9,856 nucleotides of DNA from Fidelibacterota bacterium (GTDB taxonomy: Bacteria > Fidelibacterota > Fidelibacteria > Fidelibacterales > Fidelibacteraceae), in NCBI GenBank assembly GCA_029931905.1, contig JAOZRH010000073.1:1-9856 (forward strand). Direction: 5' to 3'. Numbering within the stretch: the stretch's first letter is position 1; every line of letters begins with the position of its first letter. A program made the translations under genes and the position numbers. Under the pieces are notes generated by a model. That model was not told the origin of the DNA, made no database searches, and saw nothing but the letters and a program-made list of their open reading frames with translations. Below are positions 1 to 6,886 of this stretch, one piece after another.

Positions 1-19
1 AAAAAAAGAATAAAAATAG

Positions 20-46
20 TTGAATTTGTATTATAAAAAGTATAAT
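20..46 (+). promoter_or_regulatory. Possible promoter upstream of xerC
   Basis: TTGAAT at 20-25 and a perfect TATAAT at 41-46 are separated by 15 nt, about 50 nt before the xerC start. The spacing is shorter than the usual 16-18 nt and the DNA is very A/T-rich, so chance matches are likely. The first 98 bases otherwise hold no recognisable gene. Confidence 0.3.
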
Positions 47-98
47 TTAAAATATGAATATAAAGACTAAATAATTAAAGAGTTTGTAGAGTATTTAT

Positions 99-1007
99 AT
101 GAAATTTTGTAAGGTTAAAGAAAAATTTATAAAATATCTTAAAAATGTGAGAAAATATTCACCTTATACACAAAATTCTTACAATGAAGATTTGAATCAA
201 TTTCATTCATTTTGTATTGAATATTTTTCAGAGCCTGAAATTTCTTTAAAAAAAATAGATAAATTTACTGTTAGACATTTTTTGGGAATGTTATCAGAAA
301 AAAAATATTCAGCAAGATCCATTGCGAGAAAATTAGCTACTTTAAAATCATTTTTTAAATTTGTGATGAAGAATGAATGGATAAAAATTAATCCTTGTTA
401 TGCCATAAGATCGCCAAAAATATCAAAGGCATTACCAATCGGATTAAGTGAGGAACAGACAAAAGAAATTTTTGAAATGAATAAAGCTGATAATTTTATT
501 CATAGTAGAGATCTTGCAATTTTAGAAGTATTTTATGGCACTGGAATACGACTTAGTGAATTGGTTGGTTTAAATATCAACGATTTGGATTTTCATAATG
601 GGTTAATAACTGTAGTTGGTAAAGGAAATAAAGAACGAGTGTTGCCATTAGGGAAGCATGCAATAGATGCAATTGAGAAGTATTTAAAATTCAGAAAGGA
701 AGAGTTTGGAACATTTAGAAATACAAATTCACTTTTTAATTCATCTGAAAATAAGAGAATTTCAAATCGTTCGGTTCAATATAGGATAGAAAAATATTTA
801 AAATTAGTATCCAAGGGAAGTAAAAAAAATAGTCCACATGTGTTAAGGCATTCATTTGCTACACAATTGTTAGATAATGGGGCGGATTTGGAGTCAGTAC
901 GAGCATTATTGGGGCATTCAAGTTTATCATCTACACAAATTTATACTCATATAAAGATGAAACATTTGATAAAATCTTATAAACAAGCTCACCCAAGAGC
1001 AGATTAA
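99..1007 (+). CDS. xerC: Tyrosine recombinase XerC/XerD family
   Basis: Site-specific recombinase that, in the Xer family, resolves chromosome dimers at dif near the terminus, acting with a partner recombinase and FtsK. The 302-residue length is typical. An N-terminal SAM-like core-binding domain (about 5-95) is followed by the catalytic domain (about 110-295). All six expected catalytic residues are visible: R151 (in GTGIRLSEL), K175 (VVGKGNKER), H247 and R250 (HVLRHSFATQ), H273 (LGHSS) and nucleophile Y282 (IYTH). The protein ends in HPRA, as Xer proteins do. The ATG at 99 is the first start after an in-frame TAG at 87-89; only a weak AGAG precedes it. It lies 75 nt before hpf, an order I recall from Bacteroidota, which favours a housekeeping Xer over a mobile-element integrase. 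XerC versus XerD cannot be settled from the sequence alone. Confidence 0.93.
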   Translation: MKFCKVKEKFIKYLKNVRKYSPYTQNSYNEDLNQFHSFCIEYFSEPEISLKKIDKFTVRHFLGMLSEKKYSARSIARKLATLKSFFKFVMKNEWIKINPCYAIRSPKISKALPIGLSEEQTKEIFEMNKADNFIHSRDLAILEVFYGTGIRLSELVGLNINDLDFHNGLITVVGKGNKERVLPLGKHAIDAIEKYLKFRKEEFGTFRNTNSLFNSSENKRISNRSVQYRIEKYLKLVSKGSKKNSPHVLRHSFATQLLDNGADLESVRALLGHSSLSSTQIYTHIKMKHLIKSYKQAHPRAD

Positions 1008-1012
1008 TTTAT

Positions 1013-1040
1013 TTGAATGCTCGAAAATAATGATTATATT
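1013..1040 (+). promoter_or_regulatory. Possible promoter for hpf-hprK
   Basis: TTGAAT (1013-1018) and TATATT (1035-1040) are spaced 16 nt apart in the xerC-hpf gap and would start a transcript about 35 nt before the hpf ATG. A separate promoter would suit a stress-induced hibernation factor. The assignment rests on consensus match only, in A/T-rich DNA. Confidence 0.33.
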
Positions 1041-1072
1041 ATAAATAGTAGAAATAAAAAATATCAAAATAT

Positions 1073-1077
1073 GGAGG
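1073..1077 (+). promoter_or_regulatory. Shine-Dalgarno site fixing the hpf start
   Basis: GGAGG lies 5 nt before the ATG at 1083. This places the true start there, and not at the in-frame ATGs at 1017 or 1071; the latter overlaps the ribosome binding site itself. Confidence 0.85.
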
Positions 1078-1082
1078 AAAAG

Positions 1083-1370
1083 ATGACAGTTAAAATTACA
1101 GCAAGACAAGTTGATTTATCAGAGAATTTAAAAGAATATGTTGAAAGCGAAATTGGGAGATTGTCAAATATTTATGATAAAATAATTAATACACATGTGA
1201 TAATGGATAAAGAAGCTCATTCTCAAGTTAGTGCAGAAATAATAATTAATGTTCCACATAAACAATTGGTTGTAAAAGAAATATCAGCCGATTTAACAAA
1301 AGCAATAGATGAAGCTGTAGAAAAAATGTTGAGACAAATTAAAAAATATAAAGAAAAATTAAGACAATAA
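1083..1370 (+). CDS. hpf: Ribosome hibernation promoting factor, short form (HPF/RaiA)
   Basis: Binds the 30S decoding channel in stationary phase or starvation and keeps ribosomes inactive. The product is 95 residues from the ATG at 1083, the size of short HPF/YfiA. The single S30AE domain fills the protein: an N-terminal strand (VKITARQVDLSENL), a helix (KEYVESEIGRLSNIYD), three central strands ending in HKQLVVKE, and a C-terminal helix starting ADLTKAIDEAVEKM and running into a basic tail (RQIKKYKEKLRQ). There is no long-form C-terminal dimerisation domain, so if this protein drives 100S formation it must do so as short HPFs do. An upstream in-frame ATG at 1017 would add 22 residues unlike the family and is rejected in favour of the start behind GGAGG. 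hprK follows after 3 nt, so the two are almost certainly co-transcribed and probably translationally coupled. Confidence 0.93.
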   Translation: MTVKITARQVDLSENLKEYVESEIGRLSNIYDKIINTHVIMDKEAHSQVSAEIIINVPHKQLVVKEISADLTKAIDEAVEKMLRQIKKYKEKLRQ

Positions 1371-1373
1371 AAT

Positions 1374-2357
1374 ATGGGTAAAAAATTAAATATTCAAAAA
1401 TTTCATAATGATTTAAAAAACAGAGCTGAATTAAAATATTTAAATCAATCGGTTGGTGAAAAAAATATTATTACTTCTCCAAAATTAAAAATTCCCGGTT
1501 TAGAGTTAACAGGATATTGGGAAGGATTTGTATCTGAAAATATTCAAATGATAAGTGGAAAAGAGTTGAAATATTTATTTACAATCTCTCCTAGTGCTTT
1601 TCAATCAATTTTTGAAAGGATGTTTTCTTTTAATATTCCTGCGATAGTCTTTGTTGGAATAAAAGAAATTCCTCCAATAATTATAGAAATTGCAAATAAA
1701 AATAATGTCCCTGTTTTTAATACTCAAATAAAAATAATGCGTTTTATTAAATTGGTTGGTGCTTATTTATATAAAGAGTTGACTCCACGAACTGTAATTC
1801 ATGGTGGGCTTGTTGATGTTTATGGTGCTGGGATATTGATAACGGGAAAAAGTGGAATTGGAAAAAGTGAAATAGCACTTGATCTTGTTGAGCGTGGACA
1901 TCGATTAGTTGCTGATGATGTTGTTAATATAGAAAAAACAGACGATAGAGTAATTATGGGTTATGGAGAAGAGTTGTTGCAAAATACTCTTGAAATAAGA
2001 GGGCTTGGGATAGTTAATGTAAGAAAAGCTTATGGAATTAGAGCAGTTCGCGCAAGGAAAAGAATTGAGCAACATGTTGAATTATATCCATGGGATGCTG
2101 ATAAGGAATATGAAAGATTTGGTTTGAATAATGAATATAGTGAAATTTTGGGAGCTAAGGTTCCGTTTGTAAAATTGCCTATTTATCCGGGGAAGAATAT
2201 TACTGTAATTATTGAAACAATTGCTTTGACATATTTACAAAAAATATATGGTGAAGATCCTGCTCAGGAATTGCAAGACAAATTATTAAACAAGATAAAA
2301 CAAAAGAAAAATGAATCAAAAATGAATGATGAAAGATTTCAAGGTGATTTTGAATAA
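1374..2357 (+). CDS. hprK: HPr kinase/phosphorylase
   Basis: Bifunctional enzyme that phosphorylates and dephosphorylates a serine of the phosphocarrier HPr, linking carbon status to PTS or regulatory functions. The 327 residues contain the N-terminal HprK domain (about 1-133) and the C-terminal kinase domain. Visible motifs are H143 in HGGLVDVYGAG, the Walker A loop GKSGIGKS (158-165), the catalytic Asp pair in RLVADDVV (D181/D182), the family signature EIRGLGIVNV (207-216), and the C-terminal segment VPFVKLPIYPGKNITVIIE (263-281). A charged Lys/Asn/Glu-rich tail of about 20 residues follows. There is no Shine-Dalgarno sequence before the ATG; a 3-nt gap after hpf suggests coupling. No ptsH, ptsI, EIIA or rapZ gene lies in the window, so the target HPr must be encoded elsewhere or the protein serves a PTS-independent role. 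Confidence 0.95.
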   Translation: MGKKLNIQKFHNDLKNRAELKYLNQSVGEKNIITSPKLKIPGLELTGYWEGFVSENIQMISGKELKYLFTISPSAFQSIFERMFSFNIPAIVFVGIKEIPPIIIEIANKNNVPVFNTQIKIMRFIKLVGAYLYKELTPRTVIHGGLVDVYGAGILITGKSGIGKSEIALDLVERGHRLVADDVVNIEKTDDRVIMGYGEELLQNTLEIRGLGIVNVRKAYGIRAVRARKRIEQHVELYPWDADKEYERFGLNNEYSEILGAKVPFVKLPIYPGKNITVIIETIALTYLQKIYGEDPAQELQDKLLNKIKQKKNESKMNDERFQGDFE

Positions 2358-2384
2358 TTTTTTATTTGATGGAAGGAGAGAAAT

Positions 2385-3359
2385 ATGAAAGCGATAATCC
2401 CTGCTGCAGGTATTGGAACTAGATTAAGACCACATACATTTACAAACCCAAAAGTGATGTTGAATGTTGCTGGGAAACCAATTATTGCCCATATTGTTGA
2501 TAGATTGATTACGGCAGGTATTACAGAATTGTCAATAATTGTTGGATATATGAATCAAGTAGTTGAGAATTATTTTAAAAAAAATTATTCAATTCAATGT
2601 AAATTTCCAATTCAAAAAGAAATGAAAGGACTTGGACATGCAATTTTACAAGCATTAGATGATAGTGAAGAACCAGCTATGATTATTCTTGGTGATACAA
2701 TTATTGAAACAGATTATAAAAAATTAGTAGTTAATGATAAAAATATTATGGCAGTTGTAAAAGTAGATAATCCAAGAAGATTTGGAATTGTTGAGATTGA
2801 TAAGGAAGATAATATTGAACGAATGGTAGAAAAACCGGATAATCCAAAAAGTGATTTGGCGATTGCTGGTATTTATCTTGTTCGTAGTCAAAAATTGTTG
2901 AAAAAGGCAATTGAAAAATTAATTGATGAAGATATTAAAACAAGAGGTGAATATCAGATAACTGATGCATTGCAAATTTTAATTGATGAGGGTGAAAATA
3001 TTCAAGCAATGTTGATTGACGATTGGTATGATTGTGGTACAGAAGAGACATTGTTATCAACAAACAAATATTTATTATCTAAAATTCCAAAGATTGAAAA
3101 AACATTTCCAAATTCCATATTGAAAGAAAATGTATTTATTGGTGAAAATGTAGAGATAACAAATTCAATCATTGGTCCAAATGTATCTTTAGGAAATGGT
3201 TCAAAAATAAAAAACAGTATAATTTCAAATTCAATAATTAATAGAAAAACACAAATATCAAATAAATTGATGGATAAATCAATTATTGGTGAATCAGTAA
3301 TTTTAGATGGAAAATCATCTTCATTAAGTATTGGTGATAATTCTCTAATTTCTGAGTAA
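2385..3359 (+). CDS. Sugar-phosphate nucleotidyltransferase with hexapeptide-repeat tail
   Basis: Transfers a nucleotidyl group from an NTP to a sugar-1-phosphate to give an NDP-sugar for glycan or nucleotide-sugar synthesis in the cytosol. The 324 residues comprise a Rossmann-like NTP_transferase domain (about 1-235) and a left-handed beta-helix tail (about 243-320, with repeats such as IGENVEI, IGPNVSL and IGESVIL). Motifs: GIGTRLRP (9-16), PK (22-23), GKP (30-32), LGHAI (83-87), metal-binding LGDT (102-105), FGIVE (133-137), EKP (149-151), GEYQITDAL (188-196) and WYDCGT (214-219). The layout resembles RmlA-like or GlmU-like thymidylyl/uridylyltransferases, but the substrate cannot be read off. 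The usual Pro before V-x-x-KP is replaced by Asn (LNVAGKP). AAGGAG at 2373-2378, 6 nt before the ATG, fixes the start. Gaps of 27 and 23 nt to hprK and metK suggest one operon. Confidence 0.88.
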   Translation: MKAIIPAAGIGTRLRPHTFTNPKVMLNVAGKPIIAHIVDRLITAGITELSIIVGYMNQVVENYFKKNYSIQCKFPIQKEMKGLGHAILQALDDSEEPAMIILGDTIIETDYKKLVVNDKNIMAVVKVDNPRRFGIVEIDKEDNIERMVEKPDNPKSDLAIAGIYLVRSQKLLKKAIEKLIDEDIKTRGEYQITDALQILIDEGENIQAMLIDDWYDCGTEETLLSTNKYLLSKIPKIEKTFPNSILKENVFIGENVEITNSIIGPNVSLGNGSKIKNSIISNSIINRKTQISNKLMDKSIIGESVILDGKSSSLSIGDNSLISE

Positions 3360-3382
3360 GTTTTTAAAAAAGGAAATGGTTA

Positions 3383-4516
3383 ATGGGAAAATATTTTTTT
3401 ACATCTGAATCGGTAACAGAAGGCCATCCAGACAAAGTTTGCGATAAAATTTCAGATTCAGTGTTAGATGAAATTTTAAAAAAAGATCCAAATGCAAGAG
3501 TAGCTTGTGAAACTGTTGCAACTACTGGAATGATAATGGTGGTTGGAGAAATTACAACGGAATGTTATGTTCCAATCGATAAAATAGTTCGTAAAACATT
3601 AGATGAAATTGGATATAACAATAGCAAAGCAGGATTAGATAATAAAAATTGTTCTGTAATTGTTTCATTAGATGAGCAATCGCCAGATATTAAACAAGGA
3701 GCTGATAAAGGAGCTGGTGATCAGGGAATAATGTTCGGATTTGCTTGTGATGAAACTGAAGAATTAATGCCATTGCCAATAATGTTAGCTCATAAATTAA
3801 CATATAGATTGACTGAAATAAGAAAAAAGAAAATAGTTGATTGGGCATTGCCTGATGGGAAATCGGCTGTTACTGTAGAATATGAAAATGGAATTCCAAA
3901 ACGAGTTAGTTCGGTTGTAATTGCAATTCATCATAAAAAAAGTATTACATTAGAAAATTTGCGAAAAGATGTGGAAAATTTTGTAATTAAACCTGTTTTG
4001 GGAAATTTGATGGATAAAGATACTAAATTACATATTAATGCAACTGGTAAATTTGAAATTGGCGGTCCAATGGCAGATGCTGGATTGACAGGTAGAAAAA
4101 TTATAGTAGATACTTATGGTGGATATTCTAGACACGGTGGTGGAGCATTTTCTGGAAAAGATCCAACAAAAGTTGACAGATCTGCAGCATATATGGCAAG
4201 ATATATTGCAAAAAATATTGTAGCAAGTGGAATAGCAAAAAAATGTGAAGTTGAACTTGCATATTCAATAGGAGTGGCTGAACCTGTTTCATTATTTGTA
4301 GAAACATTTGGTACTGGAAAAATCAACGAAGAAAAACTATCAGAAATAATCAGAAAAGAATTTCCTTTAACCCCTCAAGGAATAATTGACCACCTTGATT
4401 TAAAAAAACCAATTTACAAAAAAACAGCAGCTTATGGTCATTTTGGAAGAATAGATGAAAACTTTTCTTGGGAAAAAACTGATAAAGCAGATGATTTGCA
4501 GAAATATTTAATATAA
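3383..4516 (+). CDS. metK: S-adenosylmethionine synthase (methionine adenosyltransferase)
   Basis: Makes S-adenosylmethionine from methionine and ATP, releasing phosphate and pyrophosphate; a cytosolic, usually tetrameric enzyme. The 377 residues cover all three MetK domains. Signatures: TEGHPDKVCDKISD (12-25, with H15 and D17 of the active site), ATTGM near 46-50 and GEI at 55-57, the family signature GAGDQGIMFG (110-119), KSAVTVEY (160-167), GGPMADAGLTGRK (227-239), DTYGG (243-247), and the phosphate-binding GGGAFSGKDPTKVDRSAAY (252-270). The usual KSQVT is KSAVT here, a mild deviation. AGGAAA lies about 9 nt before the ATG. The 23-nt gap upstream leaves no room for a SAM riboswitch, so expression probably depends on the upstream operon. 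A lipoprotein gene starts 7 nt after the stop. Confidence 0.97.
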   Translation: MGKYFFTSESVTEGHPDKVCDKISDSVLDEILKKDPNARVACETVATTGMIMVVGEITTECYVPIDKIVRKTLDEIGYNNSKAGLDNKNCSVIVSLDEQSPDIKQGADKGAGDQGIMFGFACDETEELMPLPIMLAHKLTYRLTEIRKKKIVDWALPDGKSAVTVEYENGIPKRVSSVVIAIHHKKSITLENLRKDVENFVIKPVLGNLMDKDTKLHINATGKFEIGGPMADAGLTGRKIIVDTYGGYSRHGGGAFSGKDPTKVDRSAAYMARYIAKNIVASGIAKKCEVELAYSIGVAEPVSLFVETFGTGKINEEKLSEIIRKEFPLTPQGIIDHLDLKKPIYKKTAAYGHFGRIDENFSWEKTDKADDLQKYLI

Positions 4517-4523
4517 TGTTTAA

Positions 4524-5111
4524 ATGAATATTTTCTCCAAAATATTTTTATTTTTAATATCATCAATTATTATAATCTCATGTGATTCGTTACTTAGAGA
4601 TAGCGAAAAACCAAATGATCCGTCTGACACTCATTGGAAGATGCCTACGGAATCAAATGTTGTATTCGATAATATGTCAAATGCTTTTAAATACAGAGAA
4701 TCTGAGAGTTATGTAAAATGCTATTCTGATTCATCAATTAATAATAGTGAAGAATTTGTTTTTATTCCAACTGCAACGGTAGATAATCCCGAAAAATTTA
4801 CAAATTGGGGAAGAGAAGAGGAAAATGTCTATTTCGAAAATATGTTATCATCTTGTTCAATTGATTCAATATTAGAATTTAATGTTTTAGAAGAAGAGGA
4901 AATTATTAATACGGGCGATTCAATTCAATATCAGATTAATTACGAAATTAAAATACATCACAATTTTGATAATTTAAATAATAAATTTATTGGATCTGCA
5001 AATGTTAGATTGATTAAAAATCATTTAAATTACTGGGTTATTTATTATTTTGAAGATATTTCTATTTCCGATGATTTGCCAAATTGGACGGATTTAAAGG
5101 AGTATTATTAA
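4524..5111 (+). CDS. Lipoprotein, probable NTF2/SnoaL-like fold (first of tandem pair)
   Basis: I do not recognise a named family. The 195-residue product starts with a lipoprotein signal: a hydrophobic stretch of Ile/Leu/Phe/Ser (7-19) ending in a lipobox IISC, with the lipidated Cys at 20 and Asp at +2. The mature part is acidic. It contains an N-terminal helical region (V47-Y63, ending YRESESY), the strand EFVFI (77-81), NWGREEE (94-100), and a C-terminal strand YWVIYYFED (170-178). The order helix, strand, then a terminal W-x-I-x-x-x-x-D strand is typical of NTF2-like proteins; this is inference from pattern. The same landmarks occur in the next gene, so the two look like paralogues. It begins 7 nt after metK with no clear ribosome binding site, and its stop codon overlaps the next start. 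The role is unknown; a solute-binding or scaffolding part in the envelope is possible. Confidence 0.85.
   Translation: MNIFSKIFLFLISSIIIISCDSLLRDSEKPNDPSDTHWKMPTESNVVFDNMSNAFKYRESESYVKCYSDSSINNSEEFVFIPTATVDNPEKFTNWGREEENVYFENMLSSCSIDSILEFNVLEEEEIINTGDSIQYQINYEIKIHHNFDNLNNKFIGSANVRLIKNHLNYWVIYYFEDISISDDLPNWTDLKEYY
5096..5102 (+). promoter_or_regulatory. Shine-Dalgarno site before an ATT start
   Basis: AAAGGAG sits inside the 3' end of the preceding lipoprotein gene, 4 nt before ATT 5107. It is among the strongest ribosome binding sites in the window, yet no ATG, GTG or TTG follows in the right frame at usable distance, which points to ATT as the initiator. Confidence 0.6.
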
Positions 5112-5673
5112 TAGACGAACAAAAATATTATTTTGTTATTTAATATTATTATTAAATATTGTTGGTTGTAAAAATATTTTTGCACCTAAATTAGAAGATT
5201 TTACAGATAATCAATCTCTTTTCAATAGAGTTTTAAAGACACCGACAGCTGTATTAGAGAATTTTCGTTATGCATATATTTATCGTGATAGTTTAATTTA
5301 TTCAAACTTAATAGATAGCGATTTTGTATTCATTTATTATAATGCTGATGATGAGGGTGGAAGTGGTCATTATGATTCTTGGTTACGAGAAGTTGAGTTG
5401 AAAACAACCGGCAGAATATTTAGAGCTTTTTCATATATTGATTTAACTTGGAATTCTACATTGGACAGTAGTTTTTCATATTATATTGCTGATTCGTTAA
5501 TTATTGAACAAAATATTATTTTTGAAGAGGCAAATATTGCAAATATATCAAAATCATTTGAGTTAAATTTGGGTTATGATATAATAATTGAAGGTAATGC
5601 AAAATTTGATTTTGTTAAAGATGATGATGAATGGCGGATTTATAAATGGCGAGATGAATCAAGCACATATTAG
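5107..5673 (+). CDS. Lipoprotein, NTF2/SnoaL-like, apparent ATT start (second of tandem pair)
   Basis: Read from ATT 5107 this gives 188 residues: MNRRTK, a hydrophobic core (7-19), lipobox IVGC with Cys21 and Lys at +2, then an acidic mature domain. An in-frame TAA at 5095-5097 blocks any earlier start, and the first conventional start is a TTG at 5398, deep inside the conserved domain. Coding upstream of 5398 is shown by the intact lipoprotein signal and by similarity to the preceding protein: V49-Y65 matches V47-Y63 there at 7 of 17 positions, DFVFI (72-76) matches EFVFI, SWLREVE matches NWGREEE, and the end EWRIYKWRD (175-183) matches YWVIYYFED. The ATT's last base is the first base of the upstream TAA, so the two are probably translationally coupled. 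Function unknown. A sequencing error turning ATG into ATT is the main alternative. Confidence 0.78.
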   Translation: MNRRTKILFCYLILLLNIVGCKNIFAPKLEDFTDNQSLFNRVLKTPTAVLENFRYAYIYRDSLIYSNLIDSDFVFIYYNADDEGGSGHYDSWLREVELKTTGRIFRAFSYIDLTWNSTLDSSFSYYIADSLIIEQNIIFEEANIANISKSFELNLGYDIIIEGNAKFDFVKDDDEWRIYKWRDESSTY

Positions 5674-5691
5674 AAGTAGAGAGGAAAATAA

Positions 5692-6816
5692 TTGTATATA
5701 AAATATTTCAAAAATAATTTTTCAGATGTTAGAAATGTTTTGTTTATTATCTTAATTATTTTTGTATTGATTGATGTCTTCATAGTTAAAAAGACATATG
5801 ATAGTGCAGATAAAAATATGCAAAAAAATATTGATCAAAAAGAATTTGTAGTTGAAAAAATTATTCCCTTATTAGATGCAAATAAATTTGATTTAACTAA
5901 ACAAATTCCACAGATTGATACAAGTGAAAATATTAATTATTATTATATATATAAGGATAATAACAAAATTTATCAATTAATTGAATATCTTAAATCATAC
6001 AATTTAGATGTTAAACACGAAATAGTTAATGAAAACAACCACATTATAAAGATATTAAATACAAATAATATCCCGTTTATTGTTGTTAAATTAACCGCAG
6101 AAAAGAAAAAAGATATTCCAAAAAAATTGAAAATTAAAAAACAGGAAGAAATTAAAGGGAAAATAACAATAATTATTGATGATTTTGGATATTTTGATAA
6201 TAGTATTACAGACGGATTTATCAATTTTCCAGAGGTGATAATTTGTTCAGTAATTCCGGGTCATAAATATTCCAATAGTTTAGCAAAAAAAATAAATAAA
6301 TCGAATAATGAATTATTTATCCATTTGCCTATGGAACCATTAAAATATCGAGGAGATGAAAAAGAGTATATTATTATGGCTGGAATGAGTTATAGCGAAA
6401 TAGATAAAAGAATAAAAAATGCAATTATTGAACTTCCACAAGCAGTTGGAATTAACAATCATATGGGATCAAGAGCAACTTCAGATCTTGAAACAATGAA
6501 TAATGTTGCAAAAGTTATTGGTGAAACAGAATTAATATTCGTAGATTCATATACATATAATAAATCGGTTGCATATGATGTAATGAAAAAACATGGAATA
6601 ACAACTTCAAAAAGAGATTATTTTATTGATAATGAAACCGATCCAAAACAAATTTCAAAACAGATAGATAAATTGGTTGAGCGAGCAATTAGAAATGGGA
6701 AGGCAATGGGTATAGGACATGTTAAAAGAAATACATTATCCGTATTACAAAAAAAAATACCAGAAATAGCATCAAAGGGGGTAATATTTGTCCCAATATC
6801 TGAATACATTCAATAA
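5692..6816 (+). CDS. Divergent polysaccharide deacetylase (YibQ/PF04748 family), membrane-anchored
   Basis: Belongs to the divergent polysaccharide deacetylase family, a branch of the carbohydrate esterase 4-like barrels; the substrate is not established for most members, and an envelope glycan such as peptidoglycan is a reasonable guess. The 374 residues include one N-terminal membrane segment (about 14-32), a Lys/Asn-rich periplasmic linker region (33-155), and the catalytic barrel (156-372). Motifs: TIIIDDFGY (159-167, with Asp163/Asp164), IHLPMEP (210-216), GINNHMGSRAT (253-263), VDS (284-286), KRDYFIDN (307-314) and GIGHVKRNTL (340-349). The TTG start at 5692 has AGAGGA 6 nt upstream and gives a sensible signal anchor; no ATG fits. 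It lies 18 nt after the second lipoprotein gene, so they are probably co-expressed. The pair of lipoproteins and this enzyme might act together at the envelope. Confidence 0.9.
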   Translation: MYIKYFKNNFSDVRNVLFIILIIFVLIDVFIVKKTYDSADKNMQKNIDQKEFVVEKIIPLLDANKFDLTKQIPQIDTSENINYYYIYKDNNKIYQLIEYLKSYNLDVKHEIVNENNHIIKILNTNNIPFIVVKLTAEKKKDIPKKLKIKKQEEIKGKITIIIDDFGYFDNSITDGFINFPEVIICSVIPGHKYSNSLAKKINKSNNELFIHLPMEPLKYRGDEKEYIIMAGMSYSEIDKRIKNAIIELPQAVGINNHMGSRATSDLETMNNVAKVIGETELIFVDSYTYNKSVAYDVMKKHGITTSKRDYFIDNETDPKQISKQIDKLVERAIRNGKAMGIGHVKRNTLSVLQKKIPEIASKGVIFVPISEYIQ

Positions 6817-6838
6817 AGTATGGAATTGAAAAAAATAC

Positions 6839-6867
6839 TTGACATAAATAAAATATTTCACTAAATT
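6839..6867 (+). promoter_or_regulatory. Probable sigma-70-type promoter for the M23 peptidase gene
   Basis: A perfect TTGACA (6839-6844) and TAAATT (6862-6867) are separated by exactly 17 nt in the 92-nt gap before the M23 gene, predicting a transcript start near 6874 and a leader of about 35 nt. This is the best consensus match in the window and suggests that the M23 gene can be expressed independently of the upstream operon. Confidence 0.55.
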
Positions 6868-6886
6868 GCGTGTTGAGTGGAGTGTA

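Noticed and set aside
31..42. 12-base match TTATAAAAAGTA shared with 9691-9702, both upstream of genes
   Set aside because: At this base composition many 12-base matches are expected by chance within 10 kb, and the positions relative to the start codons differ.
99..1007. Integrase of a mobile element
   Set aside because: There is no tRNA, att-like repeat or cargo nearby; the length, C-terminus and linkage to hpf fit a housekeeping Xer recombinase.
1017..1082. N-terminal extension of HPF from ATG 1017
   Set aside because: The extra 22 residues do not resemble the S30AE family, and GGAGG at 1073-1077 points to the ATG at 1083.
3360..3382. SAM riboswitch before metK
   Set aside because: Only 23 nt separate metK from the previous gene, too short for any known SAM riboswitch class.
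5398..5673. A 91-residue gene starting at TTG 5398
   Set aside because: It is the 3' half of the lipoprotein frame that begins at 5107; the part upstream is also coding, as shown by the lipobox and the match to the preceding paralogue.
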